Source: Streptomyces griseus
GTDB taxonomy: Bacteria > Actinomycetota > Actinomycetes > Streptomycetales > Streptomycetaceae
Reading direction: 5' to 3'
DNA: 64,000 bases
Assembly: GCF_900460065.1 (NCBI RefSeq)
Contig: NZ_UAVD01000012.1
Span: forward strand, 1 to 64,000
Both the position numbers and the translations under genes were made by a program. Under the pieces are notes generated by a model. The model was not told the origin of the DNA. It did not search any database and saw only the letters and a list, made by a program, of their open reading frames with translations. Below are positions 43,229 to 52,528 of the stretch, piece by piece (position 1 is the first letter of the stretch; every line of letters begins with the position of its first letter).

Positions 43229-44080
43229 ATGCCGCCGAGGAAGGCGCCCACGGCACGGCAGTGCCGCGTGGGTACGGAACTGCGCAAGATGCGACAGCAC
43301 GCGGGTCTGGCCCTGGCCGAGGCCGCCACGCTGCTCAGTACGGACCGCACGGCCATCAGCAACACGGAGTCCGGACGCTTCGGGGTCAGCGGTGAGCGGG
43401 TGCGCGCCTGGGCGGGCGGCTACGCGTGTCCCGATGACGCTTACGTGGAGGCGCTTGCCGCCATGGCCGAGGAGCGGGGGCGGGGCTGGTGGGAGGACTA
43501 CCGAGAGGACCTGACCAGCGGATCGCTCGACCTGGCCGAACTTGAGCACCATGCTGTCGGTATCCGAGCCGTGCTGATCATGTATATGCCGGGGCTGCTC
43601 CAGAACGAGGACTACGCGCGAGCCGTCTTCGCGGAGGCGGTGCCGGAACTGCCCCCGGCCCGCAGGAGGCGGCTGCTCTCCCATCGGCTCAAGCGTCGCG
43701 ATGTTCTCGATCGGGAGAACCCGCCGAACTGCACATTCCTCATCCATGAGGCGGCCCTGCGGATGACCTACGGTGACTCGGGCGTCGCGCGCGGCCAGTT
43801 GGCGCATTTGCTACGCGAATCGGAGCGGGACAACGTGACCATCCGGGTGGTCCCCTTCGCCGCCGGCGGCTTTCCGGAAACGGGAAGTTCGACGCACTAT
43901 GTCTACGGTCCGGTTCCCCAGCTGGATACCGTGCAGACGGATACGGCAACCGGGCCCGCTTTCCTGGACGCCGAGACGCGTCTGAGGAACTATCGGGCGG
44001 CCATGGATCGGGTCGAGGATCTGTCCCTCGATCCGCGGAAGTCGAGAGACTTCATCCGTGAGGTCGCGCAACAAGTGTGA
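43229..44080 (+). CDS. XRE-family regulator with DUF5753 domain
   Basis: 283 aa. An N-terminal helix-turn-helix (about 12-75; ELRKMRQHAGLALAEAATLL, TDRTAISNTESGRFGVSGER) is followed by the DUF5753 domain with the family stretches YMPGLLQNEDYARAVF, LLSHRLKRRDVL, IHEAALRM and VPFAAGGF. WhiJ- and BldB-linked regulators of this type work with a DUF397 partner. The ATG follows GAGGAG by 7 nt. Confidence 0.93.
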   Translation: MPPRKAPTARQCRVGTELRKMRQHAGLALAEAATLLSTDRTAISNTESGRFGVSGERVRAWAGGYACPDDAYVEALAAMAEERGRGWWEDYREDLTSGSLDLAELEHHAVGIRAVLIMYMPGLLQNEDYARAVFAEAVPELPPARRRRLLSHRLKRRDVLDRENPPNCTFLIHEAALRMTYGDSGVARGQLAHLLRESERDNVTIRVVPFAAGGFPETGSSTHYVYGPVPQLDTVQTDTATGPAFLDAETRLRNYRAAMDRVEDLSLDPRKSRDFIREVAQQV

Positions 44081-44093
44081 AGGCGTGAGGTAC

Positions 44094-44288
44094 GTGGATA
44101 TTCAGTGGCGCAAGTCCTCGAAGTCGTCGGGGGCCGAAGGCAACAACTGCCTGGAGCTGGCCGAGTGCGACGGCGAGATCCTGCTGCGTGAGAGCGACAA
44201 CCCCGACGTGGTCGTCCGTACGACGCGCGCCAAGCTCCGGGCGTTCCTGGGCGGTGCGAAGGAGGGCGAGTTCGACGACTTGGCCTGA
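44094..44288 (+). CDS. DUF397 protein
   Basis: 64 aa. It has the DUF397 hallmark WRKSSKSSGAEGNNCLELAE and the ending RESDNPDVVVRTTRAKLRAF. Such proteins are small partners, possibly antagonists, of the XRE/DUF5753 regulator encoded just before. The GTG at 44094 (AAGG 10 nt upstream) is my choice; GTG at 44085 would add three residues. It is 13 nt from the XRE stop. Confidence 0.9.
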   Translation: MDIQWRKSSKSSGAEGNNCLELAECDGEILLRESDNPDVVVRTTRAKLRAFLGGAKEGEFDDLA

Positions 44289-44304
44289 GTGCGCGTGATA
44301 GGTC

Positions 44305-44342
44305 GTGAGCGGTCTCCACCGGCGCAGGTGGGGACCGCTCAC
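44305..44342 (+). terminator. Terminator after XRE-DUF397
   Basis: GTGAGCGGTCTCCACC pairs with GGTGGGGACCGCTCAC (16 bp, one G:U) through a 6-nt loop, 17 nt after the DUF397 stop. Confidence 0.85.
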
Positions 44343-44575
44343 GCGTATCACCTGTTTGTTAAAGCGGCATCACTCGTTAGACGTCAAACACTTGATACGG
44401 GCACGCATCACGCGCTAGCTAGCTTCCTGCTGTGCCGCCGCACCTGTGTGCGCGGTCAACTCCCCCTCTGTCTGCGCCCGTTGGGGGAGTAGCGATCCAG
44501 GGCGCCCCTTCCCGCAGCTCGTCACGCCGGCCGTGGGCGGGGGCGTTCCTGGTGTCACGTCAGGAGGCCCTTGCC

Positions 44576-44989
44576 ATGTGCGACCCCGATCCCGACCCGA
44601 CGCGCCCCGAAGGCTCCGCGCTTCACGCCTACTGGTGCGAGCGCTCCACGTACCCCTTGTTGCGCGGCAGCGCCCCCGACACCTTCGTGCGGTACTCCGT
44701 GTCCACCGCGACCGAGGCGGTCCGGCTGTTCCAGGCGGAGGCGCGGGCCCTCGTGGAGGACCTGTCTCCCGACGCGCGCCGGGAGGCCCGTGAGCCGATC
44801 GACGGAGGCGGCCGGGTGCGGGCGATCGCCGCCCTGCACCGGGGGCGGACCTGCGGGTTCTCGCTGGGGCACGGGGACCGTTGGACGGAGTGGACCGTAC
44901 GCCCGTACCTCGCGTTCGCCGTGGCGGCCCGGCACCTGCTGCCCGTCCTGCCTCCGGGGTGCTGCGTGTGCGGGGCCCCGCGCCGGTGA
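44576..44989 (+). CDS. Hypothetical protein
   Basis: 137 aa, cytosolic. It begins MCDPDPDPTRPEGSALHAYW and ends in a Cys cluster GCCVCGAPRR that could bind a metal. No family recognised. The ATG follows AGGAGG by 9 nt, a near-perfect ribosome site, so it is probably real. The upstream ~230 bp is A+T-richer than its surroundings and may have been acquired or hold a promoter. Confidence 0.65.
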   Translation: MCDPDPDPTRPEGSALHAYWCERSTYPLLRGSAPDTFVRYSVSTATEAVRLFQAEARALVEDLSPDARREAREPIDGGGRVRAIAALHRGRTCGFSLGHGDRWTEWTVRPYLAFAVAARHLLPVLPPGCCVCGAPRR

Positions 44990-45010
44990 CCCCGCACGTT
45001 CAGCGCGGGC

Positions 45011-45472
45011 TCAGTGCCGGTCGGCCGCCAGCGTGCCGCAGTTGGTGCCGTTCTTGCCCGCCACCTCGCCGGAGATCTCGCCGCGCCACGTCACGCACAG
45101 GCCGCGTGCGTCGAGGTAGACCGGCCCGGCGTACGTGGTGAAGTACCCCGTGTCCGTCACCGTCGTGGTGGGCGAGGCGAAACCGAGCGAGGCCGTCATG
45201 TGCACGGCCTTTCCGGGCGTGGTGCGGACGGTCACCACGCAGTTCTTGCCGGTGGCGGAGTTGTACGTGAGGAATACCGTGCCCTTGGTGCCGATCTGCG
45301 CGGAGTTCACCACGGAGTAGCCGCTGCCGCATGCGCCGTTGTACTGCGCCGCGGCGGCCTTGGGCGCCGCGGCCTTCGGCGCGGCGGCGGCGGCCGGGGC
45401 CAGGGCGAGCGCGGCGCAGGCGGTGGCGGTGACGGTGGCGCCGATGGCTGTTGCGCGTCGGATGATGGTCAT
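45011..45472 (-). CDS. Secreted protein similar to spore-associated protein SapA
   Basis: 153 aa. A Sec signal (MTIIRRATAIGATVTATACA onward) is followed by an Ala/Lys linker and a compact domain with NGACGSGYSVVNS, GTVFLTYNSATGKNCVVTV, AGPVYLDARGLCVTWRG and GTNCG. The four Cys pattern and these strings are what I recall of the SapA family. It is probably a surface or spore-associated protein. The ATG at 45472 follows GGGGAA. Confidence 0.8.
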   Translation of the reverse strand: MTIIRRATAIGATVTATACAALALAPAAAAAPKAAAPKAAAAQYNGACGSGYSVVNSAQIGTKGTVFLTYNSATGKNCVVTVRTTPGKAVHMTASLGFASPTTTVTDTGYFTTYAGPVYLDARGLCVTWRGEISGEVAGKNGTNCGTLAADRH

Positions 45473-45740
45473 GTCGTTCCCCGGTTTCTCGTGCGGTCGT
45501 TGCGTGACGCCTGGTCGGGCGCCCGGATCCCCACTCCTCGCAGTGGTGTGGGTCACGTCTTGTCGGACAGGCCGTGACGCGGTGGAGTTGTGCCGACGGC
45601 GCGCTGTTACGAAGTCATGACACAAGGGGACAAGATCACCTTTCTTGATCCTTTTCCGGCGGGCCCGGGTGCGATGAGTTTCGGCGGTGCCCGGGGTCTC
45701 ATACGGCAGACGGGTTCACCTGGTCCGAGTGGAGGCAGCC

Positions 45741-46379
45741 GTGAAGATCGAGGCGAAGCGCGGGATCTGGCGCATGGTGCACGCCGAGCGTGCCGCGCTG
45801 ATCGAGGACCTCGCGCGGCTGGAGCCCGGTCAGTGGGAGACGCCGTCGCTCTGCGCCGGGTGGACGGTGCACGATGTGGCCGCCCATCTGGTCGACACCG
45901 CCCTCACGACCCGTATCGGCTTCGTCGTCGGCCTGGCGCGGGCGCGCTTCGACTTCGACCTCCAGAACGCGCGCGGGGTGGAGCGCGAGCGCGGGGCCTC
46001 GCCGCAGGAGACGCTGGAGCGCCTGCGCCGCGTGGCGTCCCGGACGACGGCACCGCCGGCCCCGCTCGACACCCGGCTGGTCGAGGAGGTCGTCCACGGC
46101 GAGGACATCCGCCGGGCCGTGGGCCTGGTCCGTTCCTACCCGCTGGAGGCGGTGGTCCGGGCCCTGCGGCTCCAGGCGCGGACGCCGGAGTCGTTCGGGG
46201 GTGCGAAGGAGACGGTGGCGACCGTACGGCTCACGGCGACCGACGCCGATCTGTCGATCGGGGAGGGGCCGGACGCGACGGGCCCCGTGCTGTCCCTGCT
46301 CCTGGCCGTGTCCGGGCGCCGGCAGGCGGTCGCGGAGCTGACCGGACCGGGGGTCGGCCTGCTCGCCGGTGGCGCCTGA
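45741..46379 (+). CDS. Mycothiol-dependent maleylpyruvate isomerase family protein
   Basis: 212 aa, DinB/MDMPI-like. The family start MVHAERAALIEDLARLEPGQ and the metal site CAGWTVHDVAAHLVD, with a further His in VEEVVHGEDIRRA, are visible. These enzymes use mycothiol for isomerase or transferase chemistry; the substrate is unknown. The GTG follows GGAGG by 5 nt. It is consistent with mshD elsewhere in the window. Confidence 0.88.
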   Translation: MKIEAKRGIWRMVHAERAALIEDLARLEPGQWETPSLCAGWTVHDVAAHLVDTALTTRIGFVVGLARARFDFDLQNARGVERERGASPQETLERLRRVASRTTAPPAPLDTRLVEEVVHGEDIRRAVGLVRSYPLEAVVRALRLQARTPESFGGAKETVATVRLTATDADLSIGEGPDATGPVLSLLLAVSGRRQAVAELTGPGVGLLAGGA

Positions 46380-46609
46380 CGGGCCGATGGCCTCGGCTCG
46401 GTGCCGGACGCCGGGTGCCTGTTGCCGGGCCGGGGGCCGGATGGGCCTACGGCCGGGCCTCGACGCACGTCACAGGGGTACGGTGAAAGTCGGCCGGGGG
46501 CGCCACCGCGCCTGACACCGGCCCTCGTCCGATGCCGTGCGTACGGACCTGTGCGGTGAGCGGGAGGCGTGCCCCCCGCGGGCCGCGAGCGCCGGGAAGG
46601 GGCGACGTC

Positions 46610-47719
46610 GTGAGGAATCCCGGTGCGGCCGTCGTCGGCCTCAACCGCTGGCTGCCGTGGGCGGCCATGGGCGCGGTCATCGTGGCGGACCGCGTCACCG
46701 GGGAGGACTACGGGCTGATGCCGGTCTTCGCGGTCGGGCCCGCCCTCGCGGCGGCGGCCGGACCCAGGCGCCGCGTGGTCCACGTCGCCGTCGTCGCCCT
46801 CGTGCTGTGCGCGGCGACGGCCACCTTCAACGGGCGCATCGACTCGATCCGCTTCTCGGTCGCCGTCGTCTGCGTCGTCGTCCTCACGGTCGCCGCCTGG
46901 TTCGTGGCCTCGGCCCGGTTGCGCGCCGAGGACGAACTCACCAGCGTCCGAGCCGTCGCCGACGCGGTTCAACAGGTGCTGCTCGGCGCGGTGCCCGCCC
47001 GTACGAGCAACGGCGCACTCGCGGTCAGTTACGTCTCCGCGATCGAGTCGGCCCACATCGGGGGCGATCTCTACGAGGCCATGCCCCTGCCCGCCGGCGG
47101 GCTGCGGATCATCGTGGCCGACGTCCAGGGCAAGGGGCTGCCCGCTGTCCGCACCACCTCGGTGGTGCTCGCCGCGTTCCGGGAGAGCGCGCCCTACGTC
47201 GGCGCGCTGGACGAGGTGGGCCGGCGGATCGAGCGGTCACTGAACTGGCGTACCGACGGCGACCGCTTCGTGACGGCGGTGCTCGCCGAGATCGCCGACG
47301 ACGGGTCCGTCGACATCCTCAACTACGGCCACCCCGCCCCGCTGGTCAGGCGGTCCAACGGCCTGCTGGAGCTCGCGGAACCCGGGAGCCCGGGCCCTCC
47401 CCTCGGCCTCGGCGCGCTGACGGACGCCGGTCCCGGCCGTCGCCGGATCACGCTCGACGTCGGGGACCGGGTTCTTTTCCACACCGACGGTCTGACCGAG
47501 GCGCGCGACCCGTCCGGCACGTTCTACCCGGTCCTCGAACGCGCCGGGGAGCCCCTGTCGGACCCCGACGCGCAACGGGCGCTCGACCGCCTGCGGGAGG
47601 ACGTCGCCCGGTTCACCGAAGGGCCGCTGGACGACGACTCCGCCTTCCTGCTGTTCCAGTACCTCCCGGCCGACGGCCCCGTCCCCCCGGCGCGGTCGGG
47701 GTCGACGCGGGTGTCCTGA
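46610..47719 (+). CDS. Membrane-bound SpoIIE-type (PP2C-like) serine phosphatase
   Basis: 369 aa. Three to four hydrophobic helices (about 10-105) are followed by a SpoIIE domain (about 125-355) with metal-binding acidic residues in HIGGDLYEAM and VADVQGKGLPAV, plus NYGHPAPLL-like NYGHPAPLVRR, FHTDGLTEARD and DDDSAFLLF. It probably dephosphorylates an anti-sigma-factor antagonist. The GTG at 46610 follows AAGGGG by 8 nt; a longer in-frame start at 46532 has no ribosome site. Confidence 0.92.
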   Translation: MRNPGAAVVGLNRWLPWAAMGAVIVADRVTGEDYGLMPVFAVGPALAAAAGPRRRVVHVAVVALVLCAATATFNGRIDSIRFSVAVVCVVVLTVAAWFVASARLRAEDELTSVRAVADAVQQVLLGAVPARTSNGALAVSYVSAIESAHIGGDLYEAMPLPAGGLRIIVADVQGKGLPAVRTTSVVLAAFRESAPYVGALDEVGRRIERSLNWRTDGDRFVTAVLAEIADDGSVDILNYGHPAPLVRRSNGLLELAEPGSPGPPLGLGALTDAGPGRRRITLDVGDRVLFHTDGLTEARDPSGTFYPVLERAGEPLSDPDAQRALDRLREDVARFTEGPLDDDSAFLLFQYLPADGPVPPARSGSTRVS

Positions 47720-47810
47720 CCGCCGTCCCGCCCCCGGCCGTCGCCCGTCCGTCGCCCGCCCCGCCCGCACATGCTCCGAACGGGCGAAGGGCGGCTCCGG
47801 GGTGGCGGGG

Positions 47811-48494
47811 TCAGCTCCCGATCTCGAACAGGGCGAACTGCTCCCACGAGCCGGTGACTTCGGCCGACCGGGCGCGCAGCGCGTACTGGAGCGACCCCGT
47901 GTAGCTGTTCTCCATGGCGACGAAACGGCCGTTCAGCGCGGACTGGAGCGCCCAGCGGTCCAGGTCCTCGTTGTAGTAGAGGGTGAACCGCTCCCAGGTG
48001 CCCGCCGCGGTCGACCGGGCGCGCAGCACGTTCTGGGAGTTGCCGGTGTAGTTCCCCTCGACCGCGACATAGCGGTTGTTCGCCAGGGACTTCAGCGCGT
48101 ACGTCCCGGTCGCCTCGTGCCATTCGAAGGCGAAGCCCTCCCATGCGCCGGTCACCGCCGCGGAACGCGCCCGCAGCACGCCGGTGTTGGGCGCCGCGTA
48201 GTTCTTCTCGGTGGCGGTGAACCTGCCGTTGCGGATCGACTGGAGGGCGAACGTGCCGGACTCGTCCGCCTGGGTCGCCGCCCTGCGGTCGGCGGGGACG
48301 CGGGACGACGGGGCCAGGGTTCTCCCGCTGCTCCCGGTGATCCGAGCCAGTTCGGCTCCGTCCACCGTCTCCCACCCCGCGGGCACGGCGGCCGGGCGGT
48401 CGCTCTGCGGAGCGGCCCCGGCCGCGGGGGCGGCCAGTACGGAGGCGGACAGCAGGGCGCCGAGGGAAAGAAGGGCGGAGGTCATGCGTCGCAC
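47811..48494 (-). CDS. Secreted protein with fascin-like beta-trefoil repeats
   Basis: 227 aa. A signal peptide is followed, from about 95, by three ~45-residue repeats: FALQSIRNGRFTATEKNY, YALKSLANNRYVAVEGNY and WALQSALNGRFVAMENSY, each ending in LRARS. This is the beta-trefoil repeat of fascin-like or carbohydrate-binding modules. It is probably an extracellular sugar-binding protein. The GTG at 48494 follows GAGG by 7-8 nt and adds an RR basic start to the signal; an ATG lies 9 nt further in. Confidence 0.85.
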   Translation of the reverse strand: MRRMTSALLSLGALLSASVLAAPAAGAAPQSDRPAAVPAGWETVDGAELARITGSSGRTLAPSSRVPADRRAATQADESGTFALQSIRNGRFTATEKNYAAPNTGVLRARSAAVTGAWEGFAFEWHEATGTYALKSLANNRYVAVEGNYTGNSQNVLRARSTAAGTWERFTLYYNEDLDRWALQSALNGRFVAMENSYTGSLQYALRARSAEVTGSWEQFALFEIGS

Positions 48495-49207
48495 GGGTAT
48501 TCCTCGCGTTTCGTCGTAATGAACTCCCCCGGGCAGAACAGGGCGTCCCTGATTCATCAAACGCGTGGGGTCATGAATGCGCCAGGTGGAGTCCGGTCGA
48601 GCTGATCGACCAAGTGGCCACACAGTAAAGGCCGTTCACGGCGTCGGGCAAAGCTTTTTCCTTTCACTTCGGGAATTCTGATGCCGGGGGAGATGAGTCC
48701 ATCGTTCCGCCATTTCCTGTTCACCCCGTCCGGGGTGTTCCGGCGGCGAACCGCAGGTGATCGCGGGGTCCTCGGCGGGCGAACCCGTTGAGCCGGCGGG
48801 TCGGAATCGAGGTGCGGTGCGATATCCACCAGGTGTGGAACGGGGAGTTCCGGGCGGGAGACCGAGCGTTTCGCCGGTTCCGGGAGTACGGTCCGTCGCG
48901 CCGCATTACCCGCCGAGGCCACCGTCCTTGAGGAGTGCTCGCAGAAGGTGAAGTGCCGGGGAAGGATTCCCTGCGAAAACCCCGGTCGTGAAGGGCACGG
49001 CGACGTTCTCCCGCAGCCCCGTCACGTCCTCGCCGGTACTCCCGTCATCGCTCCCCCCGCTTTCCGCGCGGATGCGGGGCGCGGGCGGTCGCGAGAGAGG
49101 GAAGAGGGTCCCGGGTGGGGCCGCCCCCTTCCCTGCATGACGTGCACCCGACAGAATTCGGGGTCCCGGTCCGGTCCGGCTCCCCCACAGCCTTCGGAGG
49201 CACCCGT
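48495..49207. other. Large divergent intergenic region
   Basis: 713 bp between divergent secreted-protein genes. Composition drops to near-neutral in 48640-48730 (GCAAAGCTTTTTCCTTTCAC), probably the promoter of the fascin-like gene. A short hairpin CACCCC-GTCC-GGGGTG is at 48723-48738. Frames of 60-120 codons occur but show no domain, ribosome site or consistent codon use, so I call none. Confidence 0.6.
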
Positions 49208-50140
49208 ATGTCCTGTCCCGGCCCCACCCGTACGCCCGCGCCCCTGTCCCGGCCCTCCCGGCGGGGCTTCCTGGCCGGCGCCCTCGCCGTCTCCGCCACC
49301 GCGATCATCGGCGCGGCGCCCGCCGTCGCCGCCACCCGGGAGGCCGGCCGAGCGGTCCGGGGCACCCAGGACTGGATGGCCGCCCTGCCCGACGGCACCG
49401 CGCTGCGGCAGCTCACGATCCCGGGCACGCACGACTCGGGGGCCCGGTTCGGCGGACCCTGGTCGGAGTGCCAGAACACCACCATCGCCCAGCAGTTGAC
49501 CAGCGGGATCCGTTTCCTCGACGTACGGTGCCGGCTCATCGACGGCTCGTTCGCGATCCACCACGGGGCCTCGTTCCAGAACATGATGTTCGGCGACGTC
49601 CTCATCGCCTGCCGGGACTTCCTGGCGGCCCGGCCGACCGAGACCGTGCTGATGCGGGTCAAGCAGGAGCACTCGTCCGCGAGCGACGCGGCGTTCCGGG
49701 CGGTCTTCGACGACTACCTGGACGTACGCGGCTGGCGCTCCCTGTTCCGCCTCGACGCCACGCTTCCCGACCTCGGCGGGGCCCGGGGCAAGGTGGTGCT
49801 GCTCGCGGACAACGGCGGGCTGCCCGGGGTGCGGTACGGGGACCAGGCCCTCTTCGACATCCAGGACGACTACATGGCGGAGCCGTTCGCCAAGTACCCC
49901 AAGATCGAGGCCCAGTTCCGCAAGGCGGCCCAGCAGCCGGGCAAGTTCTTCATGAACTACGTCTCCACCGCCGCCCTGATGCCGCCCCGCTGGAACGCCG
50001 ACCGCCTCAACCCGCAGGTGCACTCCTTCCTGGAACGCGCGGAGACCGCCGGGTGGACGGGGCTCGGCATCGTCCCCCTGGACTACCCGAACCAGCGGTC
50101 CGGCCTGGTCGAGTCACTGATCCGGCACAATCCGGCGTGA
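49208..50140 (+). CDS. Tat-exported phosphatidylinositol phospholipase C-like protein
   Basis: 310 aa. A twin-arginine signal (PSRRGFLAGALAVSATAI, then AVA-A) precedes a PI-PLC-X domain. The catalytic His are in IPGTHDSGARF and FAIHHGASFQNMMF, with RFLDVRCRL, the DFLAARPTETVLMRVKQEHS stretch and VVLLADNGG. It probably cleaves phosphatidylinositol or a related lipid outside the cell. The ATG follows GGAGG by about 8 nt. Confidence 0.92.
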   Translation: MSCPGPTRTPAPLSRPSRRGFLAGALAVSATAIIGAAPAVAATREAGRAVRGTQDWMAALPDGTALRQLTIPGTHDSGARFGGPWSECQNTTIAQQLTSGIRFLDVRCRLIDGSFAIHHGASFQNMMFGDVLIACRDFLAARPTETVLMRVKQEHSSASDAAFRAVFDDYLDVRGWRSLFRLDATLPDLGGARGKVVLLADNGGLPGVRYGDQALFDIQDDYMAEPFAKYPKIEAQFRKAAQQPGKFFMNYVSTAALMPPRWNADRLNPQVHSFLERAETAGWTGLGIVPLDYPNQRSGLVESLIRHNPA

Positions 50141-50244
50141 AGACCGCCTGTACGGTCAGCACCGAGACCCGCCGCTGGTGCGTCGTCGCCGACCCGGCCC
50201 ACTCCGCCCACCACATGATGATCGAGAGCGCCGCCGTCGTCTGA
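50137..50244 (+). CDS. Possible 35-aa protein coupled to the PI-PLC-like gene
   Basis: The GTG at 50137 overlaps the PI-PLC stop by 4 bp (GTGA) and opens a 35-codon frame, VKTACTVSTETRRWCVVADP and on to HHMMIESAAVV. The coupling and Cys/Trp content are suggestive. It could equally be the lost C-terminus of the upstream protein after a frameshift. No family recognised. Confidence 0.35.
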   Translation: MKTACTVSTETRRWCVVADPAHSAHHMMIESAAVV

Positions 50245-50262
50245 CGGCCGCCCCGCCGGGCG

Positions 50263-51717
50263 TCACAACCCCGGCGGCGGCGTCGGCGCTCCCGGCAGCG
50301 TGAGCGTCGCCACCGTGCCGGGGCCGTCGTCCGGGGCCGGGCGCAGGGCGATCGTGCCGCCCGCCTGGTGCACCGTACGGGCCACGATGGACAGGCCCAG
50401 GCCGGAGCCGGGGAGCTGACGGGCGGTGGGGGAGCGCCAGAAGCGTTCGAAGACGTGCGGGAGATCCTCGGCGGGGATGCCGGGGCCCCGGTCCCGGACC
50501 GTCAGCTCGCCCCGGTGCAGCCGCACGTCGATCGTGCCGCGCGGCGGGCTGAACTTCACCGCGTTGTCCAGGACGTTGACGATCGCCCGTTCCAGGGCCG
50601 CCGGTTCCGCGCGGACGTACCAGGGGGCCAGGTCCTCCGTGACCGTCAGCTCCGGGCCGCGCAGCCGGGCGCGGCGCAGGGCCGTGCGGGTCACCTCGTG
50701 CAGGGCCACCACCTGGAGCGGGCCGGGCTCGGCCGCGTCGGGGCGGGCCAGTTCCTGGAGGTCGCCGATCAGCGCGGCCAGCTCCGTCATCTGGGCCTTC
50801 ACCGACGCCATCAGCGCCTTGCGGTCCTCCGGCGGGATCACCCGGCCCGTCTCGTCGCTGCGGGCCAGCAGCTCCACGTTCGTCCGCAGCGAGGTCAGCG
50901 GGGTGCGCAGCTCGTGGCCCGCGTCGGCGATCAGCTGTGCCTGGCGGTCGCGGGAGGAGGCGAGCTGGGCGGCCATCGAGTTGAACGAACTGGAGAGCCG
51001 GGCGATCTCGTCCTCGCCGTCCACCGGGATGCGCACGGTCAGGTCCTCGGTACGGGCCACGTGCTCGACGGCCTCGGTCAGCTCGTCTACCGGCCGGAGC
51101 CCGGCGCGCGCGATCCACAGCCCCGCCGCGCCCGCCCCGACGACGCCGATGCCGGAGACGGCGAGCAGCACCCAGGCCAGCTGGTTCAGCGGATCGGTGA
51201 CCTGCGCCATGGGGACGGCCACGGAGACCGCGAGGCCCGGCCGGTCCGGACCGGCGGGCGAGGTGTGGACCCGCATCTCCGTACCGTCCTCGGCCCTCGT
51301 GGTGTGCGTCGCGTCCTCGCGCAGCCCGGCGGCGACGGCCCGGTCGGTGGTGTCGATCGGGATGGCGGACCTGCCCGGCACCGTGCACGGCTTCGCGCCC
51401 ACGGCCGGCACCAGCTGGATGGTGTACGGGCCGGTCACCACCTGGAGGTCGCCGGGCAGCCCGCTCGTGCAGGACGTCGTCAGCAGCCTGATCGCGTTCT
51501 CGTTCGGCTTGACCTGGGACAGCGTCGTGTCGAGCTGCTCGGTCAGCCGGTCCCGGGTGGTCAGCCAGCAGGCGGCGGCCACCGCGGCGACCGCCACCGC
51601 CACCGCCGTCGCCACCAGCATCGCGAGCCGGGAGCGCAGCGGCAGCGCCCGGAACCGGCGCACCGGGCTTCCGCCCTTGCGCTCCCGCCCGCTCCGCACG
51701 GGCGCCGCACTGCTCAC
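50263..51717 (-). CDS. Sensor histidine kinase, MprB/CseC type
   Basis: 484 aa. A first membrane helix (about 33-50), an extracellular domain of about 130 residues with two Cys ([15 protein letters not shown]), a second helix (about 185-207), HAMP, HisKA ([20 protein letters not shown]) and HATPase_c ([41 protein letters not shown]). The GTG overlaps the response regulator stop. With the DegP-like protease upstream it resembles mycobacterial mprAB-pepD, a cell-envelope stress system. Confidence 0.93.
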   Translation of the reverse strand: MSSAAPVRSGRERKGGSPVRRFRALPLRSRLAMLVATAVAVAVAAVAAACWLTTRDRLTEQLDTTLSQVKPNENAIRLLTTSCTSGLPGDLQVVTGPYTIQLVPAVGAKPCTVPGRSAIPIDTTDRAVAAGLREDATHTTRAEDGTEMRVHTSPAGPDRPGLAVSVAVPMAQVTDPLNQLAWVLLAVSGIGVVGAGAAGLWIARAGLRPVDELTEAVEHVARTEDLTVRIPVDGEDEIARLSSSFNSMAAQLASSRDRQAQLIADAGHELRTPLTSLRTNVELLARSDETGRVIPPEDRKALMASVKAQMTELAALIGDLQELARPDAAEPGPLQVVALHEVTRTALRRARLRGPELTVTEDLAPWYVRAEPAALERAIVNVLDNAVKFSPPRGTIDVRLHRGELTVRDRGPGIPAEDLPHVFERFWRSPTARQLPGSGLGLSIVARTVHQAGGTIALRPAPDDGPGTVATLTLPGAPTPPPGL

Positions 51718-52451
51718 GCCTCCCCGCTCCCGCCCGTGCGCAGCGCGTAGCCCACCCCGCGCACGGTGTGGACGAGGCGCGGCTCGCCGCCCGCCTCCGT
51801 CTTGCGGCGCAGATACATCACATACACGTCCAGGGAGTTGGAGCTCGGCTCGAAGTCGAAGCCCCAGACGGCCTTGAGGATCTGCTCCCGGGTGAGCACC
51901 TGGCGGGGGTGGGACAGGAACATCTCCAGCAGCGTGAACTCGGTGCGGGTCAGCTCGACCCGCCGTTCGCCCCGGGTGACCTCGCGGGTCGCCAGGTCCA
52001 TCCGCAGGTCGGCGAAGGAGAGGACGTCGTCGTCGGGGGCGTCCGCGCCCGCCGCCGAGGCCGCGTACGAACTGCGGCGCAGCAGGGCCCGGATGCGGGC
52101 GAACAGCTCGTCCAGCTCGAACGGCTTGACCAGGTAGTCGTCGGCGCCCGCGTCGAGCCCGGTGACCCGGTCGCCGACGGTGTCGCGTGCGGTGAGCATG
52201 AGGATGGGCGTGGTGGAGCCGGTGGCGCGGATGCGGCGGGCGGCGGTGAGGCCGTCCATGCGGGGCATCTGGATGTCCAGGACGATGAGGTCGGGGTCGT
52301 AGGCCTCGGCCATCGCCAGGGCGTCGTAGCCGTCGACCGCGACCTGTGTCCCGTATCCCTCGAAGGCGAGGCTGCGCTGGAGCGCCTCGCGCACCGCCGG
52401 CTCGTCGTCGACGATCAGGATGCGCTGGGGATCGTCTTCGGCGGGGCTCAT
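51714..52451 (-). CDS. OmpR-family response regulator, MprA-like
   Basis: 245 aa. Receiver: acidic pair in ILIVDDEP, phospho-Asp in [13 protein letters not shown], Lys in YLVKPF. The C-terminal winged helix has [20 protein letters not shown] and [11 protein letters not shown]. It overlaps the kinase gene by 4 bp. It probably controls the adjacent DegP-like protease gene (start 53632), as MprA does for pepD. Confidence 0.94.
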   Translation of the reverse strand: MSPAEDDPQRILIVDDEPAVREALQRSLAFEGYGTQVAVDGYDALAMAEAYDPDLIVLDIQMPRMDGLTAARRIRATGSTTPILMLTARDTVGDRVTGLDAGADDYLVKPFELDELFARIRALLRRSSYAASAAGADAPDDDVLSFADLRMDLATREVTRGERRVELTRTEFTLLEMFLSHPRQVLTREQILKAVWGFDFEPSSNSLDVYVMYLRRKTEAGGEPRLVHTVRGVGYALRTGGSGEA

Positions 52452-52528
52452 CGCTGCTGGTCCTCTTCTCGTGTCGACCCGTCTGCGGGGGGTGCCTCAG
52501 CCTCGCACGGCCGGGGCGGTGCGCGGGA

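Noticed and set aside
48557..48922. 121-codon minus-strand frame in the divergent region before the PI-PLC gene
   Set aside because: Arg/Pro-rich, no recognisable family, and overlaps probable promoter sequence.
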